A stretch of 64,000 nucleotides of DNA from Ehretia macrophylla (Eukaryota > Streptophyta > Magnoliopsida > Boraginales > Ehretiaceae), in contig CM075768.1 in assembly GCA_037974665.1 (NCBI GenBank), positions 7,589,501-7,653,500 on the forward strand. The letters are read 5' to 3'. Shown here piece after piece: positions 44,792 through 56,568 of this stretch. The notes below the pieces were generated by a model, which worked only from the letters and a program-made list of their open reading frames with translations, did not search any database and was not told the origin of the DNA. The position numbers and the translations under genes were made by a program. Positions within the stretch are counted from its first letter, which is position 1. Each line of letters opens with the position of its first letter.

Positions 44792-47257
44792 GATGTTAAA
44801 ATAGTTACTCGATAAAATTTATTAAATTTTGAGAACATTGAATTTTGAAGTCTTAATTATGTTTTAAATGGTAACCGAGTGATGTAGTGTTTTGGTGTGA
44901 GGTTTAAGGTGATAATTAGTGCTAAATAAGTAAGATAGAGCTTGGCATGCTTTTATGGCACTTAATTGATGCACGGGTTAGATAGCTGTAGTTCAAATAA
45001 TCTAAGGGGCTTTTCGGTGTTTTTAAGTTAACGTACTTAAAAATGCGATTTCATGGTATTTAGTTGCATCATAAAGTGGCTTAAGATGAATGGTAAAGTT
45101 AGATTTGGAATTCATTGCCTTATGTGAAGTTTAGAACCTAATTAGTATGCATCGAAATAGTGAATTATTGGGTTTATTGAGAATTGATTTAACTTATTGC
45201 ATAATTAGTTATTTGAATCGCTATGGTTGCCACATTTGATTGTTAATTAAGTAAACTATAAAGTTAGCTCATTTAGTTAGATGATTATTAATTGTTGCAG
45301 TTAAGAATAATCAGAATTTATAACTTATAATCTTAACTTAATGATATTTGATGCTTCTAATGTCTTCTATGCTATCTAATGATGTGGTAGGGTGAACTTA
45401 TATCTTAATTGCATGTGTAATATGAGTTTGTGTGTATAAGTGAATTGAAAGGAAAAAATGAATAGTAACTTGATTAAAGAATGTGAATTTTGTTACTTAA
45501 TGTGTTTTATTGCTAATAAGAGTGTCATTCTAACATGTCGTGTAATCTAAAGTAGTTAGTGCATGTTTAATGATCTTAAAACATGAAATTAATTCGTTAG
45601 TTGAACCTCATTAATGTTTAGATGTAACTGTTTAGTTGATTGGTTAGTTTAGAGTACTTCTTCCATTTAATTAAGTTTAAGCATGTATCTAGTTCATATG
45701 CATAATGATTGAATAAGGAAGTGTTGAATGCCTTGTAAATGTGTAAAACTACTTTTCACCTATTAAATTGAAGATGTTATGACCATGCTTGTTAATGCTT
45801 ATTAGTGGATAAGGATTATTTGTAATTCATGAATGTCAAGTAAAGTACGTCATATTACACTTATAGGATCAAGCTAGGATTGCGTATTTGAGCTAATTCA
45901 AGGTGATTGCAAATGAGTTGAAGCCAACTCTTACATCTTGGGGCTTGGTAAAGGTGAGAGAGCCTTTATCTCTTTTGTACATTTTAGCTTATTTTATTGC
46001 TCTTGGATTGTATGATTTAGTTTAATTGATAAACTTTATATGCACTTACTACTTGCTATATTATGATTGGTAACAATCTACCTTGTCGTCCCTCATATGT
46101 GTTGTTGCATTATATTGCTATATGGTGATTTCTCATGTTTATTGAGATTATCTCATATTATCTCGTGAATTCTTAAACTCGTATCGGGTTGCGCAACCTT
46201 TCGGACATGATAGTATCGAGAAATTTCGGGCAGCATCAGGCTATCGATCTAGCTCGCCTACTATGGTGCCTATTCCCTCTCTCGCTGAGGCATACTCCTA
46301 TACCCTAGAGGCATGGTTCACCTCGTTGGGGCATATGGACCTACCTCGGGAGAATGGGTCGTAGGATCGGGGTATATCTAGAGTATCCCATTGGAGGAAT
46401 AACGGGATTTGTCTGCACTTGTTATCAAGGATCGAGATTCATGGTTCGAGATCGAAGACAAAGAAGATGAACCGTATCCTTTTTTAAATGTTCTTAATGC
46501 TTTATTCAATAGTCTTGATAACTTGTATTACTTGGGTTATTTGTTTAGTTGTTGCATTGCACGAAATGATTTTCAAAAAATCCCCGGTTACCTGTATCCC
46601 CTCCCTCACTGAGTAACTTTAGTTGCACATTCCTCGTTTTAACATGTTTCAGGTTATACTACTTGTTGTGAGGCTTGTTTGCTAAATCGGTGTGCTGGTT
46701 GTGGAAGATTGTGATCATGTTCCATTTGTGGTTTATTTGAGACCTTATGGTCTTGTGTATGTTCGTGTAATTCCGCAAGGATTATAATTTTGCACAAAGT
46801 CTTCTATAATTAATAGTTAGAAGACGACATGTAATAACTTAATGATTGACTTCATTGTCTAAGTAGCCTGCATGCTTGTGCGAATTGAAATGAAGAATGA
46901 TTGGAAGATTTAACTTTTAAGTAGATTGAGTAGAGAGTATTAGAGTGGTGTGATAATCAATCTTATGATTTAGAAATTCTATGACTTAATGCATGCTTGT
47001 TTGTGGACTTTTGTGGGTTCCAAGGCTCGGAGGTCCTTGAGAAGTTTGTTGTATGCGATGATAGAGGAAGTTAAGAATTACAGAGGAGGTTGGACTTTGA
47101 TTTTGAGGTTATAATTGCTAGTACATATTTTCGGTTAGTCCTATAAATAGGGAAAACTCCATCCGTTTTCCCTAAATTTTGTGCCCGGGTTTGGAATTGG
47201 GTTGATGATAGCATGAATAATAAAAGTCCCGGTTTAGTAAGGGATCGGGGCATTACA
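44792..47257 (+). repeat. Second piece of the interrupted 5' LTR
   Basis: Continues the LTR begun at 32721 after the nested chromovirus. It holds the divergent hairpin-1 region (CTACCTT near 46080), a GC-rich module (46190-46420) and the acceptor-like site, and ends two bases before the primer site. Confidence 0.85.
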
Positions 47258-47259
47258 AG

Positions 47260-47271
47260 TGGTATCAGAGC
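47260..47271 (+). other. Primer binding site (initiator tRNA-Met)
   Basis: TGGTATCAGAGC, a perfect match, two bases past the LTR. Confidence 0.93.
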
Positions 47272-47649
47272 TTAGTTAGCTCTCAGTCGGTACACGGTCC
47301 TTGGTCTGTTGCATAAGAAACCTCGAATGCGTGCATATGAAGTAAGTTTTGGATAAGTATGTGCTTGCATGTGGATTTGTGTTTATTTGAGTGAAAATGT
47401 ATTTTTATGTATTAGATTTGCGTGGAATAGGAAGATTATGTGATATGTATAACTGTGCAATTATGTGACTTTATATGCACTTATGTGATTATGTGTTTTT
47501 TTAAGTGAATCCATGAATAATTATTTGCTTTAGCTATTGATGATGTGTGTATTAATTGATTACCCTATGTGATTTCGATTGCTTACATGCATTGTCCCTT
47601 GAAATGGTAAATAAACTCTCCCCTATAAAGAGATGGCCCAGTAGCGGAT

Positions 47650-48110
47650 CTTCCAGAGATGTTCAGCTGGTGTTCTTAACAAGTCTCCTTATTCGGATTT
47701 CTTATCGGAGCCTTTATTTGGTTATCTTACCGGGAGTTCTCCTGTCAAGCTCCTATGGTATTTTCTTGGGTACTTTCACTTGGCATTCCTATTGGGACTT
47801 CTTATATACAATCATATTTGAAATCTTATTTGGTATTCTTGGTCGGGCCTTTATTTGGCAATCTTCTTGGGATTTCTGCTACGGATTTCTTGATTGGTAT
47901 TTTCTCAGCACTTTTAATAGGACTCCTCTTATGGTATTCACATCCAGTGGGATTCTATTCAGATTTTTTGTATGGTATTCTCTTTATCATACTTCTTGGA
48001 ATTCTTGTTAGCATCCCTACCTGGTATTCTAATTTTAAATACTTATTGTATTTCTATTGGAGACTCTTATCTCAATGTCTTTTGGGGAAGACTCGAGCTA
48101 GAATTACAGT
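47650..48110 (+). repeat. Degenerate ~12-13-bp tandem array in the internal region
   Basis: TGGTATT/TGGCATT/TGGCAAT words occur at intervals close to multiples of 12-13 bp (about 26, 50, 25, 39, 37, 40 and 49 bp apart), the spaces being filled with related units such as GGATTTCTT and GGACTTCTT. Overlapping open frames of 151 and 122 codons are hydrophobic by-products of the repeat; I do not call them genes. Same motif and orientation as 16640-17600. Confidence 0.7.
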
Positions 48111-48139
48111 AGACCGAAGTTGAGTTCTTTTGAAAGAAA

Positions 48140-48175
48140 AATTGCATGGACGCAATTAGTTTAAAGGGGAGAGCA
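48140..48175 (+). other. Pre-PPT hairpin and polypurine tract
   Basis: AATTGC/GCAATT with a 6-nt loop (48140-48157), then TTTAAAGGGGAGAGCA abutting the 3' LTR. Nearly identical to 41215-41250 of the autonomous chromovirus. Confidence 0.85.
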
Positions 48176-49027
48176 TGTGACAACCGAGATCTTCATCATG
48201 TCATATTAACTGTTGCATACTCTATTTGTGCATTTATTTACTTTTTAATAAAAGTCACTATTCATAGTGAAAATCGACTGTTTTATTTTTTTGAAATTGC
48301 ATTTTTTCCTTGTCATGTGACTTGTATAAGGTAGGAGAAAAGTGTTATTTTGTGCATCACGTGTTTGGAGGGTGCGTTTGGAAAATAATTTTGGGTACTG
48401 TATAAATAGTAAAATAGTGTTACATTTAAACTAGTTAACTTTAATTACATTTTTTTAAGCTAAAATTGACTAAGTCTTGCTTATGTTTGACCACCAAATC
48501 AACCCACATATAATATATACCATATATACACCCACATATAACACAAAAACACTTAGAAAAAAAAAATCCCCCAAACCCCTCTTGAAGCCGTCGACCATCA
48601 CTCAAGAAAAAGAGAAGGAGTCTTCAACTAGCTTTGCAAATTGATCACTTAGCTTGAGTTTGGAGGTTATTTTGAAACGTCCTAGGGCTTCTACAACATC
48701 CTACAACTTGAATTGTGAGGGAGATTCATCCTATATGCATTTCAATTTTCTAGGGCTTAACTTGATAATTTGTAATTGTTAATTATTGTTGTATTTATGC
48801 TTATTGTTGCTTGAAATACACTTGATAGAGATTGTAGAACATTCTTTTGAAGCTGGTTAGCATTTGATTGGTTGGAATTTGAGAATGGAAGTTGGAGAAG
48901 ATGAATGAATAGTAAAAATATGAATAGTAACCCTTGTGTTCTAGCTTGATTGTGTGATATCTAAGCATGATTTAGGAGTAAATGAACTTAGGATATAGCA
49001 TTTAATGGGTTAAATTTGCTTAGATTT
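48176..49027 (+). repeat. Truncated 3' LTR of the non-autonomous element
   Basis: About 850 bp matching the start of the 5' LTR (32721-33570), with scattered substitutions and indels. The match ends within CTTAGATTT; beyond it the sequence is unrelated to the LTR. Confidence 0.85.
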
Positions 49028-50523
49028 AAATGAGATAAAAATATTGGATAGTCTAATATTTTTGTCTATTAGGTTCAACAAAATTATTTTTTCTCGGACA
49101 AATTAATATAGAAGGCATAGACATAAGTTTGATTATTTTGACACCTCAATAAATGAATTGTCCATTAATTGACTAATATAAACAAAATGTGATTTTAACT
49201 AAATATGAGATATTTATAGGATCAATTTAATAAATTGAACAACCTAATATAATAAGATTATGTTAGGAGAATTAATTGTATTATATTCAAGGATTACCTT
49301 TTGTTTGATGTTATGTATATGTGGAAGATCATGAACTAGCCCTATGTATGGATTGAATGTCATGGACTAGCCCTGTGTCTTTTTTATTGACCAAAAACTT
49401 TTTTTTTTTTAAAACACGATAGATAGTACTTGAAGTTGGCTACGAAACATTTTCTAAAAGTTTTTCTTTGAATAAATCTTTCAATTGAATGTGGTACCAT
49501 AGAGAGATCAAGTATGTTCTGAGGTTTTCACTTAGGAGGGATTAGAAATGTTTGATTGAATGTAACTAATTTTTTTCTGCAGCACATATGAGTTTGGTGT
49601 TTGTTTTGTTGAAGGGTTGCTATTTAGTTCCCAGGATTGAGATTTAATATGGAACTCTCGAGTCTTACCTTGGTAAAAGGAGTAGTGCAATAAGCACGAC
49701 GGAAATATATGTAGCTTTTGCTCATGCTCTATTTTAAAATTCATGCTACTATTGTAGACTCATCTTAAGCTAAACCACTATAAGCTCTTGTATCCATTTA
49801 TAGTTAAAATTGTATCTTACGATTTTTAATAATTTGCCCGCTTGAATCAACTTCTTATCTAAACTTAGGTTGATTTGCTTTCAGTTTGACAATTTGGCTT
49901 TTTATCTTATAGTTCTCATTTGAATAACACGAAAATTTCTTATAATATGTCGAAAGTGAAAAATACCTCCTTTTGTTTTCAAAATTCTCTCATAATGCCT
50001 TCGTGATTTTTGAAACTAAGCTAAATATTCCCTTCTTGAAATTTGGGATTGCAGAATGAGACCATTATTTCAGAAACCATAGTGAATTGATAAAAGAGTT
50101 TTAAGAATACAGGGAGATATTTTACACATTCAACAAATCACTGGAAGACTTTTGCGATTCACCCTAAAGTTCTATTAAGCCCTACCATTCCACAAAAATT
50201 AGAGGACTCAAATTGATTTTTCATATATTCACTTAATTACAAGAAAAGTAAAAAATAAAAAAATAGATCACTGCTAAACCCTACCATTCTACATATATGA
50301 AAAAATTCTTCGCTATACTTCAAGTTTATGCACCCCATCAGATGAGCAAATGGGTATCATGTGTATACTTTTATATATCTTGCACACTAATAAATGAGGG
50401 AGTCAATGTCATATGTAGGCACGAGTGTCATGTTCGCATTCCATTCAACTATTCCTATAGTACACCTAGTGTAGGTAAATTTTGGCCACATGCCCCACAA
50501 GAAAATGTTATAGAAATATAAAG
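49028..50523. other. Intergenic, no supported gene
   Basis: AT-rich. The first 250 bp resembles, inverted, a short part of the 31000-31100 region, suggesting a shared old repeat. Nothing else recognised. Confidence 0.4.
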
Positions 50524-50970
50524 ACAAATTGGATAAATAATCCCTATTGTTTACAAGTTTTGGACAAATAGTCCTCATTATTTTAAAAGTCACGCGATTA
50601 GTCCCTATTGTTTACAAAAGTCTCACAAATAGTCCACATTCTTTCAAAAGTCACTCATTTAGTTCATATTATTTACAAAAGTCTATCTTTTAGTTCTCAA
50701 TATTTGCAAATGTCTCACCATTAGTGGTGAGACTTCTGCAAACAATAAGGACTAATGGTGAGACATTTAAAAACAATAGAGACTAATAGTAAGACTTTCG
50801 CAAACAATTGGGACTAACCACGTGACTTCTGAAATAATAGGAATTAATGGTGAGACTTTTACAAACAATAAAGACTAACCACGTGACTTCTAAAATAATA
50901 GAGACTAATTGTCTAAAACAGATAAACAATAGGGACTAATTATGAGTTGTGCCCAAAATATAACCAGGAA
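50524..50970. mobile_element. Foldback element with ~30-bp internal repeats
   Basis: Two arms of about 200 bp are inverted copies of each other. Each is built from degenerate ~30-33-bp units of the type TAGTCCCTATTGTTTGCAAA + AGTCTCACCAT. The right terminus reads GGGACTAATTATGAGTTGTGCCC; the left outer end is partly lost. No coding. The same family recurs at 58041-58811. Confidence 0.7.
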
Positions 50971-51049
50971 TAATGTTTCGAGAACAATTTGCATTTCAAT
51001 TTTGGCTACTATGTTTTAAGATAACCAAATATCTCTCACTTTACCATGA

Positions 51050-52099
51050 TAATTGAATTTTTGTTTTTGGTTAGAAATAGAAATTTCATTAAGGCTCCGT
51101 TTGTTTGCCGTAAAATAACTTACTTGTGTAAAATATTTTCCGTGGAAAGTGTTTTTCTGAAAAATAAAATATTTTACATAGCTCTGTTTGTTTGCCGTAA
51201 AATAACTTATTGATGTAAAATATTTTACTGGAAAATAAAATACTGAAAAATATTTTCTGGTATTTGGATGTGCCGTAAGTTTGGTAAAATGTTTTCTTAT
51301 CCCAAAGGACATGAAAACATTTTACATAATTTTGTACAAGCCGCAATTGTTGACCGGAAAATATTTTACGGTTGACCAATTTTCCGGTGTTACCAAACAC
51401 CGTAAAATTAAGAAAAAGCAGCCGCAATTTTTGACTAGAAAACATTTTACGGTTGACCAATTTTTCAGTGTTACCAAACACCGTAAAATCCGGAAAATGT
51501 TTTCCGTTAAAATATTTTACAGCAAACAAACGGAGCCTAGATGTAAAGGATTACAAACAAAAGGGCCAAATCAACCCAACCCAGTAAACAACAATAAAGA
51601 GGCCAAACCAAATAGGTAGGCCAGATAATAAGGCCCAAAATAGTAGGCTAAGAAAAAGAAGACACAATATGGTATTGAAACTAGGCTGAAACCTTACTAG
51701 ATGGGCCAAAAAATAAAACATTAGCCAGGAAAACAAATGACAATCGAAATGATAGATTTTTCCCTTATCCGGTAGCAGCGCTGGCTATGATCACAGGTCC
51801 ATCACTGAATGTTGGCTATCAGATGCAATAAAACCAACCAAGACTACCCATTAGACAAAAGGTACCGGGGAGATTAGCAATGCACAGACTACCAACAGAG
51901 AGTTACTTCTAACATCAGCAGAGCTCCCACAATGATGGCGAGACCACCTAAGCTTGCCAAAGCCAAGGAAAAGGCAAGAATCTTCCATGCAACAAGTTAG
52001 AAAATGTGTATAAAAGGACACAACATCCTTTGAGATAACCCAAGTTAGGAAAATCCAACACCTACAAATCTCGCAGCAAACAACAACCAATAGGATGAG
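51050..52099 (-). mobile_element. Probable LINE (L1-type) 3' end, first part
   Basis: Apart from the MITE, the minus strand ends with TTGTAATCCTTTACATC then TTAATGAAATTTCTATTTC and an A-rich tail, which resembles plant LINE 3' ends. Sequence upstream on the minus strand runs through 51541-52099 and, past the solo LTR, to about 55860. I could not recognise ORF2 motifs, so this is a family-level guess from the tail. Confidence 0.45.
51090..51540. mobile_element. Tourist-like MITE (445 bp)
   Basis: TIRs GGCTCCGTTTGTTTGC...GCAAACAAACGGAGCC span 51093-51537. Flanks are TAA (51090-51092) and TAG (51538-51540), a 3-bp target duplication with one change, fitting PIF/Harbinger. The interior has repeated TAAAATATTTT and CCGCAATT-type subrepeats in both directions, and a partial direct repeat of the left TIR at about 51182-51210. 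It interrupts the LINE-like tail. Confidence 0.8.
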
Positions 52100-55000
52100 T
52101 GTGACACCCCGGACTTAGTAGATAGTGCATACCACTTGTTTGCATATGATTGTGTGTTAATTAGAGTGTTTACATTGAATTTTTAGCTTTCTAAGTAAGG
52201 TTACTATTCACTTTCATTTTTTTATTGTTTTATTTTCTGGTTTTTAAATTTTTCACATAATACTTGACATTTAGGAGGCATGAGAAAAATGTTATTATTT
52301 GTATAGCACGTCGGGAGAGTGAAATGTAAAAATATTTTGCAATCATATGAATAGTAACCACAAATAAGCCTTTTTAGCAAAGTTAACTTAACTTGACCCA
52401 TTTGTTTGACCCAAACCCACAACCCAAACTTATTAAATTATCCTACACTTATAAAACTACAAAAATGAAAAGAAAAACATCACAAAAACACCATAGCCAA
52501 TTCAGCCATGAGGAAAAAAAAAGAGAGAAAAAAAAACAAGCTCCGATCTTCAAAACTTGATCATGTGCTTGCTTGTGGGTGTTCTTGAGTACTTTTGAGC
52601 TTCCAATAACCTCCTATATTTTGTGAGGAATTCATTTTTGTTTTTGTATATAAATGTTTAGCTCATAAACTTTATTTTTAAGATTTGTTAATATAATGCT
52701 TGTCTATGCTTGTTTATGCTTAAATTAGTCTTATTTAAGGTTATAGAACATTCTTATATAGTTAGATAGCATCTTGAATGGTTAAAAATGGTGGATGAAT
52801 GTTTAAAGAATATGATGAATAGTAAATTTTGGGGTTTTGGTTAATTTTATATTATGAGCTTGAATTGATGGTATCTATATGTGCTACAGGTGCTAACGAA
52901 CATAGATTGATGATTGTGTATGGTTGGTTTGCACGGAACTTGATGAAAATGCAAAAATGGCTAAAATTCAAAAGGGGCTTTGCGTCAAATGTCAATCCGG
53001 GTGCAATTGAATGTTATAGATAGTCTTTATTAGGTGTGGTAGCGCTTAAAATTCTTTTATGGCACTCGTTTGTGGATTGATTTAGGTACTTATAGTTCAA
53101 ACAGACCTCGGGGCATTCGGGACTTTTGTGATAGGTATGGTTAAAAGTGTGGTTTCATAATTCTAAGTGGTACCATAAAGTGTCATTAGAAGTGTGGAAT
53201 AGCTAGCTTGTGAGTTATGTAACTTATGCTTCGTTTGTGTGTCAATTGCATTAGTGGACAAATGGGTCGTTTGACCAAAGTGTTGACCGGGCTAGTGTTG
53301 GGTGGTTGTATGGCCTTATATATGTTAGAAAGGAAGTGCGGTGCGTTTATGGCATTGATTGGATGTTCGGTTAATATAGCTGTAGTTCAAACGTGCTAAG
53401 GGGCCAATCGGAGTTTATCGATAGTTGTGGCCTAAATCGAGGTTTCTATGCATTTTTAAGGATCATAAAGTGTCTTTGTGGGAATGGTATAGTTGAATTG
53501 TGATTTGTATGGCTTAAGTATTAGAATGCTACTTATTTGTAAGCCTTTGAACTATTGTCAAGTGTTGTAAGAATGACTTCTAAACTTGGTATATATGTAC
53601 TTAGCTTGTTTCTATACATGATTATTATATAAAATGTAATTGTATTGCCATAGTCCTAAGGGATTTCATTGAGTTTTATATTAAGTTAGTTGTAAAGAGG
53701 ATAAGTATGAGTTAATGGCTTCATTGATTGACTGTACTATTATAGAATTAAATGCTATGGAATATTTGTAATTACTTGATTCTTGAACATGTTATGTGAA
53801 AATAATGAAGTATGTGTAGATATGTTAGTTTTGTATAAGTGTAAAGTTAATGAACTTGGTTAGATTGTTAATGAATACAATAGCTAAAGAGTATTTAAAG
53901 ATATACGCATGAAGATGATTCTTAAGCCATGTTTTATAGGTGAGCTTCGTAAATGTTTAGGTATAATTGCTTTGTTTGAATGGTTAACTTGAAGTTCCTC
54001 TGTTGTTCGATTGAATTTAAGCTAGTGTGTGATTGTAGTACATGAGCCTATAGTTATGATTTGTAAAATGTATAGTTGCATGGATAGAATATGCTTTGTA
54101 GTTTGCTCTAATTGCTAATGTTTGTATGCATATCGAATTGTGGGATTAATAAAAGAATATTTAATGTGTTGTTTAAGTAGTGAATATAATCCATGCTAAA
54201 TAATGAAATGTATGTGATAATTACGTTAGTTCAATGGAATCAAATGGAGATAAATAAGTTGATGGAGTTATGAACTAGCTTTAGTTGAGAATCAATGTAT
54301 AACTTCTTATGCAAATAGTTGATTGTATTATGTATTGGTAATTGAAGGAAATGGTCCATTCGGAAAATATGGAAGGAGTTCTTAACTAAATTCTTACAGG
54401 TTTGGCTTTCTAAAGGTGAGGGACTTGCATTATATTTGCATTTCTAGTTTTGGTTATGCTTAAGTAACTTATTAGTTAGTTGATATATGGTGTTTCTACT
54501 TATATGAATTGTCATTGCTAATGTATACGTTATTTATTATACCATTGTCTTCGTGTAATACTTGAAACTTAAAGAAAATTGCATATGTAATCGCTTGAGT
54601 TTATGTGTTATTGTCTATTGATTGTAATTGTATGCGATGACAACCTACTTTGTTGTCCCTCATTTTTGTAGTTGTTGAATTATATTGTCATCGTTATCTT
54701 GAGTGCATTACATAGTGGTTGCGTAACCATATGAGCATGATAGTATCGGGGAAGCCAGGTAGCGTCGGGCTTGTCGGTATACCTCGGCTACCATGGTCCC
54801 CAGTCCCTTGCTCGCCTGGTCCAGAGATTGCCAGGGGTGTTGGGTCGTAGGATTTCGGGGTACATACGAAGTACACCTACTAGAGTGTTTAGGGTTTATG
54901 TTGGCACAGTGATCGAGATCGTGGTTCGTGGATCGAGGATTGGGATTGAAGATCAAGACCTTGGAGTGTTTGGGGATATTGAGATCGTATCCTTTTTATG

Positions 55001-55620
55001 GTATGGTATTTAATCGTTAAATTGTTTCTTTATTGAATAATTGATGTTCTTCTACTTAACTGTTGCATTGCACGTAAGGTTTTTTTTTTAAAAAGCCCTG
55101 GTTAACTGTACCCCTCCCTCACTAAGCAACTGTGTTACTCATTCCTCTTTTTAACATGTTTCAGAAGAAGCTGGAGATTGGATTGTCTGCTGTGTGGTTT
55201 GCTTGCTCAACCAGTGTGTTGGATGTGGAAGAACGTGATTATGACATGCTTGTAATCTATTTTGAGACTTTGTGGTCTTGTATGATTAAATAGTTAGTAG
55301 TTGGCCTGTAATAACCCTAATGCTTTACTTTATTGCCTAGAATGGTTTGCTTGCTTGTATGGTTTGAAGGGGGAAGGGTTGTAGGACTTAAAATAGGAGA
55401 AAGTTGAATTGATAAAATTAGAGTGATATAATAATCGTATTAGTGTTAAAAGAACTTCAATAGTTAATGGAAAGTCATGATATGAATGGTAAATATTGTT
55501 ATTGTGGAGATTTCTTTTTAGTGCAAGGTAAACACAGGAAATTCCGTCCGTTTTTTCTCATTTTTTGTGCCATGGGAATAGGATCGGGGATCCGGTCTCG
55601 TGAAGGATCGAAGCGTTACA
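52100..55620 (+). mobile_element. Solo LTR (3.5 kb), plus orientation, TSD atgag
   Basis: TGTGACACCCCGG...GGATCGAAGCGTTACA, flanked by atgag at 52095-52099 and 55621-55625. TATA-like CTTATAAAAC is near 52448. GTGAGGA near 52620 and a strong TAAAG|GTGAGGG (intron side from 54416) are donor-like. Hairpin GACAAC-CTACTTT-GTTGTC is at 54639-54657, a GC-rich module at 54710-54900, TTGCATTGCACG near 55063, a second hairpin AAGCAAC/GTTACTC with mismatches at 55124-55140, and acceptor-like CATGTTTCAG ends 55164. Confidence 0.92.
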
Positions 55621-55860
55621 ATGAGCAGAACCCCAAGCCGACGAGGATGGAAAGCAAAGCCACCAAGAAACCTCCAGAAGGGAACACCACAAAAGGTAGT
55701 CAAAGCAGCAGAAAGATGGCCGACAACGATAGCGGTCAATGACTGAGAGGGGGTAGAACTATTCATTGCGGATCTAATCACAAAAGCATGAGATATCTCC
55801 TCATAGACATGAAAGCACGCATCATTTGAGTAGATTAGGGGCAGATCTGTCACTAGATGT
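55621..55860 (-). mobile_element. Probable LINE remnant, second part
   Basis: Continues the minus-strand sequence of 51541-52099 once the solo LTR and one atgag copy are removed. A 111-codon open frame (55518-55853) overlaps the LTR end and is not convincing as a protein. Confidence 0.35.
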
Positions 55861-56568
55861 AAATATCCTCATCATCATCATCTGGTAGGAAGAGAAATAG
55901 GTAGATGAGAGAGGCCATGGCCTAATCAAGAGAAGATAGATCTGAAGAATGAAGTGCTAGAAACTTAAGTCGCAGGTAAATAAATTTGGCTTTTGCAAAG
56001 AAGTCATCTTGGCCTACCAAAATTGATTCTATTCGCGTAGCTCGACTATCTTCTTATATGAGCTTCAAAGTCTTTCCGAAACTTGTCGATATCATTATTA
56101 GATTCATGGGTCGATTTACTTAGGGTCAATAGGGGTTTGCACACCTGCGGGGACTCCACGATTAGATTAATACATTACCACAAGATGTAACTTCCATTTT
56201 CAAAAAAGGATATGGAGCTTTTTACCTTTACCCCTCAAGAGATTCAATATGGCCTCAAGTAGCAGCAGTTGGAGAACTGCCCGAGTCCCATATATTCAAC
56301 TACGTCACAGTAATCACAGGGGAAGCTTAAATTCGTAGAGAACTCCATTGATTACACAGGTTGTTTGACATATATATATTGCTGAAAACTTCTCCCAATA
56401 CAAAGTTTATTGCAGAGTAAACATTATAACGTATGACCAAGATTACAAGTGGAAAGTATAGAGAAACTCTAGTGAACTGTTATAAAATAAATCAGCTGGA
56501 ATTGCTGATGCACATGAAAATTCTGCAAATTGATTACCAAATTTAATATAAACAATCTTGAATTTTCT
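55861..56568. other. Intergenic, no supported gene
   Basis: Nothing recognised; the right end probably holds the 3' UTR of the gene at 56569-57700. Confidence 0.4.

Larger units (their letters stand above)
32721..47257 (+). repeat. 5' LTR of the non-autonomous element (in two pieces)
   Basis: Pieces 32721-33703 and 44792-47257. TATA-like runs lie near 33060-33100. A donor-like GTGAGGG is near 33294 and a stronger AAAG|GTGAGAG at 45951-45960; acceptor-like CATGTTTCAG ends 46652. Hairpin GTAAC/GTTGC (one G-U) is at 46613-46626. The run of about 14 C at 33136-33149 is absent from the 3' LTR copy. Confidence 0.85.
32721..49027 (+). mobile_element. Non-autonomous LTR element with nested chromovirus; 3' LTR truncated
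   Basis: The 5' LTR starts TGTGACGACCGAG at 32721, is interrupted by the complete element 33704-44786 (TSD ctagg), resumes at 44792 and ends GGGGCATTACA at 47257 (about 3.45 kb without the insert). A 0.9 kb internal region follows, with primer site, tandem array and PPT but no gag-pol. The 3' LTR starts TGTGACAACCGAG at 48176 but matches the 5' LTR only to about 49027, where unrelated sequence begins. The 3' end was therefore lost by deletion or recombination, and no TSD can be tested. Confidence 0.85.

Noticed and set aside
47556-48123. Open frames of 151 and 122 codons, hydrophobic
   Set aside because: Same repeat-array by-product in the second non-autonomous element.
51281-51619. 112-codon open frame on the plus strand
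   Set aside because: Falls inside the MITE and its flank; it reads the inverted repeats, not a gene.
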